This document shows, one piece after another, positions 1 to 4,467 of a DNA stretch of 6,412 bases. The first letter of the stretch is position 1. The number at the start of each line of letters is the position of its first letter. Source of the stretch: Planctomycetota bacterium. GTDB lineage: Bacteria > Planctomycetota > Phycisphaerae > Phycisphaerales > UBA1924. A program made the position numbers and the translations under genes. The notes beneath the pieces are model-generated. The model was not told where the DNA came from. It worked only from the letters and a program-made list of their open reading frames with translations, and did not search any database. The stretch is taken from contig JAEYTB010000289.1 in the NCBI GenBank assembly GCA_023434205.1, positions 1-6,412 of the forward strand, written 5' to 3'.

Positions 1-1199
1 AGCGCCGCCTGCATCGCCGTGCGGGCCGTCTCCTCATCGCGGATCTCGCCCACCAGGATCACGTCGGGGTCCTGCCGCAGCACGCTGCGCAGGAGCTGGC
101 CGAAGTTGTTGCCCTTCTGCTCATCCACCGGGATCTGCGTGACGCCGGGGAGCTGGTACTCCACCGGGTCTTCGATCGTGATCACGTTCCGCGTGGTGCG
201 GTCCATCTCGCGGATGGCGTTGTACAGAGTCGTGGTCTTGCCGCTGCCCGTTGGCCCGCACGCCAGGATCAGCCCGCTGTCCTGGTTGCACACCTGCCGG
301 ATCCGCTCGTACATGTAGTTGAGCATCCCCAGGTCGCTGAGCGACTCGGGGCTGCCCCGCTGGTCCAGAATACGGATCACCAGCTTCTGCCCGTACATGC
401 TGGGCGTGAAGCTGATCCGGTACTCCACCCGCCGATCCGGGAACACGATCGAGAAGTGCCCGTCCTGCACCGCGTCGCGCCCCGCCACGTGCATGTGGCA
501 CGCCGCCTTGACGACGCCAAAGACCAGCTCGCCCACCCGCTTGGGCAGCTCGATGATGGGCACCATGTCCCCGTCCACGCGCATCCGCACGTTGGCCGTC
601 TCGCCCTTGGGCTCCACGTGGATGTCCGTTGCGCGGCTCTTGCTGCCAAGCTGCAGCAGCAGCCGCAGCGCGTTGGGCCCGTCGCTCGTCCCCGCCAGCA
701 CGTCGCTGGGGTTGCCGTTGGCGTCGATCACCCGGATCTCTTCCGGCGGGCTGTCCTTGGGCGGCAGCGCGTTCATCACGTCCGCCAGTTCGAACATCCA
801 GCCCACCTCGCGGCTGGCCTTCACGCCCGTCGCCTTCGCCACCTCGCTGTGCTCGTACGCCGCGTTGACATCCAGCTCCCGCGCCATCAGCTCGGGGATC
901 TCGGGCCGGTCGCCCTCGATCAAAAACTCGTGCTGCCCCACCTTCAGCACATCGCCCGGCTTGAGGATCGCCGCCGTCACCTTCGCCTCGTTCACCTTGG
1001 TGCCGTTGCGGCTGTTGAGGTCGCGCACCACCCAGCACCCCTGCCGGTCCAGCTCGATGATGCAGTGCTTGCGGCTCGCCCGCTCATCGATCAGGGGGAT
1101 CGCGTTCTCCGGGCCGCGACCAATGGTGACCGTCCCCTCCGTCACCTGAAGGGCTTTCGCATTGCCGCGGATGGGGGTGAGCTTGAGGCGGAGCGACAT
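1..1199 (-). CDS. FHA domain fused to GspE/PilB-type secretion/pilus ATPase (C-terminus outside window)
   Basis: This is a cytoplasmic hexameric motor ATPase of the type II secretion/type IV pilus family, with an N-terminal forkhead-associated domain. 399 codons are visible and the frame is open at the window edge. Residues about 5-95 form the FHA domain: GRGPENAI (27-34), S42-R43-K44-H45 and NSRNGT (62-67) are the usual phosphothreonine-binding loops. After a linker (about 96-175) the ATPase begins, with TDIHVEP (191-197) and RMRVDG (205-210) of the N2 region. Walker A is GPTGSGKT (315-322), the Asp box is IEDPVEY (342-348), and Walker B is ILVGEIRDEE (381-390). The zinc-binding tetracysteine stretch typical of GspE would lie beyond the window. 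The ATG at 1199 is chosen because it begins the FHA fold directly and no upstream start in this frame is close; no clear Shine-Dalgarno is visible. It is probably the last visible member of the lpxK run. The ATPase call is very secure. Whether it serves secretion, pili or a Tad-like system is open. Confidence 0.93.
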   Translation of the reverse strand, partial: MSLRLKLTPIRGNAKALQVTEGTVTIGRGPENAIPLIDERASRKHCIIELDRQGCWVVRDLNSRNGTKVNEAKVTAAILKPGDVLKVGQHEFLIEGDRPEIPELMARELDVNAAYEHSEVAKATGVKASREVGWMFELADVMNALPPKDSPPEEIRVIDANGNPSDVLAGTSDGPNALRLLLQLGSKSRATDIHVEPKGETANVRMRVDGDMVPIIELPKRVGELVFGVVKAACHMHVAGRDAVQDGHFSIVFPDRRVEYRISFTPSMYGQKLVIRILDQRGSPESLSDLGMLNYMYERIRQVCNQDSGLILACGPTGSGKTTTLYNAIREMDRTTRNVITIEDPVEYQLPGVTQIPVDEQKGNNFGQLLRSVLRQDPDVILVGEIRDEETARTAMQAA

Positions 1200-1214
1200 C
1201 GGTTGGGATGGTAC

Positions 1215-1246
1215 CGGGTTCAGGGCGGGCACGCCCCTGATACCCG
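1215..1246 (-). other. Strong imperfect hairpin between lpxK and the FHA-ATPase gene
   Basis: The 72-nt gap between the lpxK stop and the ATPase start contains an inverted repeat with arms 1215-1227 and 1232-1246 around a 4-nt loop (1228-1231). It gives about 13 base pairs, mostly G-C, with two single-base bulges. On the coding (minus) strand no T-run follows the stem, so it does not look like a classical intrinsic terminator. It could be an mRNA 3'-end stabiliser or processing site, a partial terminator, or a structured leader 15 nt upstream of the ATPase start codon. The function is inferred only from position. Confidence 0.45.
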
Positions 1247-1271
1247 TGTCTTCCCGCAAGGTTGCGGCCGA

Positions 1272-2333
1272 TCAGTCTTCGTCCTTGAAAAGCCGCACCG
1301 CGCTCAGCACGAGCGCCTGGAGTTCCTGCTCGTGCCGGTCGAACGTGAGGTCCAGCACAGGCCGGGCGACCGGGCAGGGCCACGACCCGGGGGGCACTGC
1401 CGCAAGCTTGGACCAGTCCTTCTCCGTCACCAAAAGCACATCGGCCTGGTGGTCCCGCACGCTCTGGACCAGGGCCCGCACCTCCTCGGGCGCGAACTCG
1501 GCATGGTCGCGCAGGACCGTCGCCCCCACCAGCCCCCCCGCCGCGTCCCGCGCCGAAGCCAGGAAGGGCCCGGGGTTGCCGATCGCGCACGCCGCGTAGA
1601 GCCGCTTGCCCCGCAGCCACTCGGTCGAGACGACCTCATCCCCGACGCGCAGCCCGGTCCACGCGTGCCGGCACACGGCGACCACCCCCTTGGGCAGGTA
1701 CGGCCACAGCTGCGTTTCAACGTCGATCGCATCAGTGCGGGTCACGGCCTGAGCGTGCGTCACCACCGCCGCGTGGGCGCGCCGGAGACTCTCCAGCGGC
1801 TCCCGCAGCCACCCCGCGGGCAACAGCCGGTCCCTGAAGGGCGGGCGGGTGGCATCCACGAGCACGATGTCCACCTGCCGCGCGATCCGCCGGTGCTGAA
1901 ACCCATCGTCGAGCACGATCGAGTCGACCTGCGCCCCTTCCTCAGACCCAAAGAGCGCAATCAGCCCCGCGGCACGATCCGGCTGCGCCACGATCGGCAG
2001 GTCGGGGAACTGCCGCCGATAGATCGTCGCCTCATCAGACTCCAGCCCCTCCCCCGCGGGCCGCCCATACCCGCGCATGGCGATGCACGGGTGGCACCCC
2101 TGGGCGCGGAGAAGGCGGACCAGGTACGCCACCATCGGTGTTTTGCCCGTGCCGCCGACGGAGAGATTCCCGACGCTGATGACCGGGCGATCGAACGTCA
2201 CCACGCCCTTGCCGCGGTCGAACCGCCGGTTGCGGCGGCCGATCACGGACCCATACACGCCCGCGGCGAGGGACGCCAGCGGGCCGCGCATCGGCGGGCG
2301 GGGGGGCTGAAGGTGGGCTTCCGGCGTGGTCAT
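1272..2333 (-). CDS. lpxK: Tetraacyldisaccharide 4'-kinase LpxK
   Basis: LpxK phosphorylates the 4' position of the tetraacyldisaccharide-1-phosphate lipid A precursor, giving lipid IVA at the cytoplasmic face of the inner membrane. The protein has 353 residues, close to the family's usual 320-350. Signatures are the P-loop SVGNLSVGGTGKTP (53-66), the SDE segment (99-101, matching the family's catalytic-Asp region), LDDGFQHRR (141-149, Walker B region), LLPAGWLREP (170-179), RDH (275-277, holding the conserved His) and TEKDWSK (303-309). A hydrophobic/basic N-terminus (about 18-40) fits the membrane-associated helix of the family. The ATG at 2333 lies 15 nt after the stop of the upstream membrane-protein gene, so the two are almost certainly co-transcribed. 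M15 (start at 2291) is a possible alternative start, since residues 1-14 are proline-rich and neither site has a clear Shine-Dalgarno. The gene implies that the organism makes lipid A. Confidence 0.96.
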   Translation of the reverse strand: MTTPEAHLQPPRPPMRGPLASLAAGVYGSVIGRRNRRFDRGKGVVTFDRPVISVGNLSVGGTGKTPMVAYLVRLLRAQGCHPCIAMRGYGRPAGEGLESDEATIYRRQFPDLPIVAQPDRAAGLIALFGSEEGAQVDSIVLDDGFQHRRIARQVDIVLVDATRPPFRDRLLPAGWLREPLESLRRAHAAVVTHAQAVTRTDAIDVETQLWPYLPKGVVAVCRHAWTGLRVGDEVVSTEWLRGKRLYAACAIGNPGPFLASARDAAGGLVGATVLRDHAEFAPEEVRALVQSVRDHQADVLLVTEKDWSKLAAVPPGSWPCPVARPVLDLTFDRHEQELQALVLSAVRLFKDED

Positions 2334-2348
2334 GGCCGCAGCCAGAGG

Positions 2349-2783
2349 TTACGCCGGGTCCTGGGCGGCCGATTCCCGGCGCGCCTTCTCCGCGGCGATC
2401 ACCGCCCGGGCGGCGATGATCTGCCGGCGCAGCTCCGCACGCTCCGCCCGGTGGGCAAAGAACGTGATGACGATGTCCACCATCGCCAGGAACAGCACCA
2501 GCACGATCAGCCCCGCGACCAGCATCCACAGCATCACAAACAGCCGCGTGTGGGGCTGCGCCGGGGGCACCAGACTGAACGCCGCGGCGGTCAGCGGGAT
2601 CGTGAACATCATCAGCAGGCTGTTGACGGTGCGGATCCGCTTGCGGGCGGGGGGCATCTCCGCCCTGTAGAGCAGCAGCACGTGCCCGGCGACCACGAGC
2701 ATCGCGAGGATGGCCACCGGCAGCACCAGCCACGCGGGGGCGATGGGATCGGTGGAGAGCAGGGCGGCGTTCTGTGGCGTCAA
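2349..2783 (-). CDS. Small three-helix inner-membrane protein of unknown function, TTG start
   Basis: This 144-residue protein is not one I recognise. It shows three hydrophobic segments, about residues 17-39, 53-73 and 81-110. The third is unusually long. A charged, probably helical tail follows (111-140, rich in Arg, Glu and Ala). The short basic loop at 45-52 suggests that the loop between helices 1 and 2 is cytoplasmic, by the positive-inside rule. The start is TTG at 2783, overlapping the maf stop by 4 nt (TTGA) with a well placed AAAGG seven bases upstream. No other start codon would keep the first membrane helix intact. Translational coupling to maf is likely, and lpxK follows after 15 nt. 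The context suggests an envelope-related role, but nothing in the sequence gives a biochemical function. Confidence 0.82.
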   Translation of the reverse strand: MTPQNAALLSTDPIAPAWLVLPVAILAMLVVAGHVLLLYRAEMPPARKRIRTVNSLLMMFTIPLTAAAFSLVPPAQPHTRLFVMLWMLVAGLIVLVLFLAMVDIVITFFAHRAERAELRRQIIAARAVIAAEKARRESAAQDPA

Positions 2784-3415
2784 GCAGGGACCTTTGCGCG
2801 CTGTGGCTGAGCCTGCGGCACGCCCAGGCGAACCAGCAGGCCGGAAAGCCGGGCCATCGGCAGGCCCATGATCGTGGTCACATCGCCCGTGTGCGAGAGC
2901 GGCCAGCCGGCGATCAGCGCCTCGCGGTAGTTGTAGCCCCCCGCCTTGCCCTGCCAGTCGTTGCTCGCGATGTACGCGCCGATCTGCGGCTCGCTCAGCC
3001 GCCCCAGCCGGACGCGGGCGGTGTCGGTGAAGATGTGCCGGACGGGAGCCTCGCCGCGCCGGTCGATCACCGCCACGCCCGTCAGCACCTCGTGCTCACG
3101 CCCGATGAACGACCGGATCATGCCCTCGGCCTCTTCCGGCGTGGTGGGCGTGCCGATGAGCCGCCCGTCAAGCAGGCACGCCGTGTCGGCCCCGATGACA
3201 ACCCGACCCGCGGACGCGGGGTCCGAGGCCTTCGCCCACGCCTTGAGGTACGCCAGGCTGGCGACCCACGCGCCCGGGTTGGTGGTATGGGGCTTCAGCG
3301 CCGCGTCCTCGAACCCGGGGTGGACGGCCTCGTGCGCGGCGAACCCGTGCTCCGCCAGAAGCTGGCGGCGCCGCGGCGAACGCGAGGCGAGAATAAGCGG
3401 GGCAGGGCTGGTCAT
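2780..3415 (-). CDS. maf: Maf-family nucleoside triphosphate pyrophosphatase
   Basis: Maf proteins are cytoplasmic house-cleaning enzymes that hydrolyse non-canonical or excess nucleoside triphosphates (dTTP/UTP, or m7GTP in the YceF branch) to monophosphate and pyrophosphate. The 211-residue product has the family length. Motifs are the N-terminal LASRSPRRRQLL (9-20), GADT (75-78, with catalytic Asp77), LTGV (111-114), GKAGGYNY (156-163) and GLPM (184-187). The usual GKP after the GADT strand is GTP here (88-90), and the usual AGAYGIQG is AGGYNYRE, so two substrate-pocket positions look non-standard. The ATG at 3415 is preferred because it begins the Maf fold (MTSPAPLILASRSP) and has GGAAG 7 nt upstream. 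The frame stays open a further 44 codons to 3547, but that extension has no Maf character. It is first in the minus-strand run and is divergent from the amidase gene. Confidence 0.93.
   Translation of the reverse strand: MTSPAPLILASRSPRRRQLLAEHGFAAHEAVHPGFEDAALKPHTTNPGAWVASLAYLKAWAKASDPASAGRVVIGADTACLLDGRLIGTPTTPEEAEGMIRSFIGREHEVLTGVAVIDRRGEAPVRHIFTDTARVRLGRLSEPQIGAYIASNDWQGKAGGYNYREALIAGWPLSHTGDVTTIMGLPMARLSGLLVRLGVPQAQPQRAKVPA
2791..2795 (-). promoter_or_regulatory. Shine-Dalgarno (AAAGG) for the TTG-started membrane protein
   Basis: On the minus strand AAAGG lies 7 nt before the TTG at 2783, inside the last codons of maf. Its spacing supports the TTG as the true start, since no ATG or GTG is suitably placed. 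Confidence 0.55.
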
Positions 3416-3539
3416 GATCACGCTTCCAGAGTATTCGGCCGCCGCGGCACGTCGAGTGGAAGTTTCGCGCGAAGCGTTGGCGAAGAAGCTCAGGCGGTCG
3501 GAATCGGTCGTGCCCAGGGTGGCGGCTACGGTTGTCACG
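3416..3539. promoter_or_regulatory. Divergent promoter region between maf and the amidase, with a 10-bp palindrome
   Basis: This 124-bp spacer must hold the promoters of both the minus-strand maf run and the plus-strand amidase gene. A perfect palindrome, TTCGCGCGAA, lies at 3464-3473, near the middle, where an operator could act on both directions. GGAAG/CTTCC copies also flank it (3423-3427 and 3458-3462). I could not find a convincing -35/-10 pair on either strand. On the minus strand TACTCT at 3433-3428 lies too close to the maf start to leave room for its Shine-Dalgarno. Promoter content is inferred from gene layout. Confidence 0.4.
3423..3427 (-). promoter_or_regulatory. Shine-Dalgarno (GGAAG) for maf
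   Basis: GGAAG on the minus strand lies 7 nt before the ATG at 3415. It supports the 211-residue form of Maf over the longer open frame. Confidence 0.5.
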
Positions 3540-4376
3540 ATGAACACTCCTCACGAGGCGGGCGGGCGCGTGCCGCGGGCCCATCTGGTTCAGCTCGATA
3601 TCGCCTGGGAAGACCCGGCCGAGAACCACGAACGGGTCCGGCAACTGCTGGACCGGGTCGACGTGGCCGCCGGGGACCTGGTCCTCCTCCCAGAGATGTT
3701 CGCCACCGGGTTTTCCTTCAACATCCAGAGGACGAACGACAAGCAGGGGGAGACGCTTGCATTCTTGGTAGAACTCGCGGAAGAGTTTCAGTGCTTCGTG
3801 CAGGGCGGCAGGACCGTCGCGGGCTGCCACAAGGCCGCCTGCGGAGCCGAGAACGTCATGACCGCGGTCGGGCCGGGTGGCAAGGTCCTCGCCGAGTACA
3901 CCAAGGTCCACCCCTTCTCGATCGGCGGCGAGCACGAGGCGTTTGCCGCGGGCGCCGAGGTGCTCTGCTGGTCTTGGGGCGCCGGGGAGGCGCCGCTTCG
4001 GGTCTCCCCCGCGATCTGCTACGACCTGCGCTTCCCCGAACTGTTCCGCGTGGCCACCCTCAAGCACGGCGCCGAAGTCTTCGCCCTGGGCGCGTGCTGG
4101 CCCGTCTCGCGCCAGCACCACTGGCGCGCCCTCGCGATCGCCCGCGCCATCGAGGACCAGACCTACATGCTCGCCGTGAACCGCACCGGCCGCGACCCCA
4201 AGCTCGAATACGCCGGCGGCACCATCGCCGTTTCGCCCAAAGGCGACATCCTCGGGGAGCTGGGTCCCGAGCAGGGCGTGATCTCGGTCGAGGTCGACCA
4301 ACGCGAAGTCCGCCGCTGGCGCGAGAAGTTCCCCGCCCTCAAGGACGCCCGCCTCCTCCCGACGCTGCTCCCATAG
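3540..4376 (+). CDS. Nitrilase-superfamily carbon-nitrogen hydrolase, omega-amidase (YafV/NIT2) type
   Basis: This is a cytoplasmic amidase of 278 residues, the usual length of the branch. The catalytic triad is visible: Glu52 in LLPEMF (49-54), Lys122 in YTKVHPF (120-126) and Cys160 in ICYDLRFPE (159-167). Further branch signatures are GGEHE (129-133), CWPVSR (186-191), HHWRALAIARAIEDQ (193-207) and VNRTG (213-217). YafV/NIT2-like enzymes hydrolyse 2-oxoglutaramate and 2-oxosuccinamate to the 2-oxoacid and ammonia, which is metabolite repair linked to glutamine transamination and methionine salvage. The exact substrate here is inferred from resemblance. The ATG at 3540 is chosen because the nitrilase fold begins at about residue 13. 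The frame is open far upstream, but only as antisense to maf. No good Shine-Dalgarno is seen. It is divergent from maf, which is also a house-cleaning enzyme. Confidence 0.92.
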   Translation: MNTPHEAGGRVPRAHLVQLDIAWEDPAENHERVRQLLDRVDVAAGDLVLLPEMFATGFSFNIQRTNDKQGETLAFLVELAEEFQCFVQGGRTVAGCHKAACGAENVMTAVGPGGKVLAEYTKVHPFSIGGEHEAFAAGAEVLCWSWGAGEAPLRVSPAICYDLRFPELFRVATLKHGAEVFALGACWPVSRQHHWRALAIARAIEDQTYMLAVNRTGRDPKLEYAGGTIAVSPKGDILGELGPEQGVISVEVDQREVRRWREKFPALKDARLLPTLLP

Positions 4377-4467
4377 CCCGTCGATTTCCCATAGCAGTCC
4401 GCCCCGCGTGCGTGTAGGCTGGGGCCGCGTCCGCGTGCGTCGTCCATTCCCGGCAAGCGAGCCCCCC
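4377..4467 (+). promoter_or_regulatory. Leader of the lectin gene with short direct repeats
   Basis: This 91-bp spacer lies between the amidase stop and the exported lectin protein. CCGCGTGCGT occurs at 4404-4413 and again at 4431-4440, with a partial copy (CCGCGT) at 4425-4430. TCCCATAGC occurs at 4369-4377, spanning the amidase stop, and again at 4387-4395. TAGGCT at 4415-4420 could be a weak -10 element, but no matching -35 is evident. I see no terminator hairpin. No classical Shine-Dalgarno precedes the ATG; AGCGAG is the nearest purine-rich stretch. Confidence 0.3.

Noticed and set aside
1215..1246. Rho-independent terminator after lpxK
   Set aside because: The stem is strong but no T-run follows on the minus strand, so it is recorded as a hairpin of unknown role.
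456..2810. 784-codon plus-strand open frame across the minus-strand ATPase, lpxK and membrane-protein genes
   Set aside because: It lies antisense to three well supported genes, is dominated by His/Arg/Pro/Gly with no recognisable motif, and is the kind of frame that high G/C at third positions creates.
2946..3539. Upstream extension of the amidase frame
   Set aside because: The frame is open only because it runs antisense to maf. The nitrilase fold begins shortly after the ATG at 3540.
3416..3547. 44-residue N-terminal extension of Maf from an ATG at 3547
   Set aside because: It would overlap the start of the divergent amidase gene and has no Maf character. The ATG at 3415 has a Shine-Dalgarno and begins the fold at the expected place.
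2774..4417. 547-codon plus-strand and 433-codon minus-strand (3168-4469) open frames over maf and the amidase
   Set aside because: Both overlap genes with intact catalytic motifs and have biased, featureless translations.
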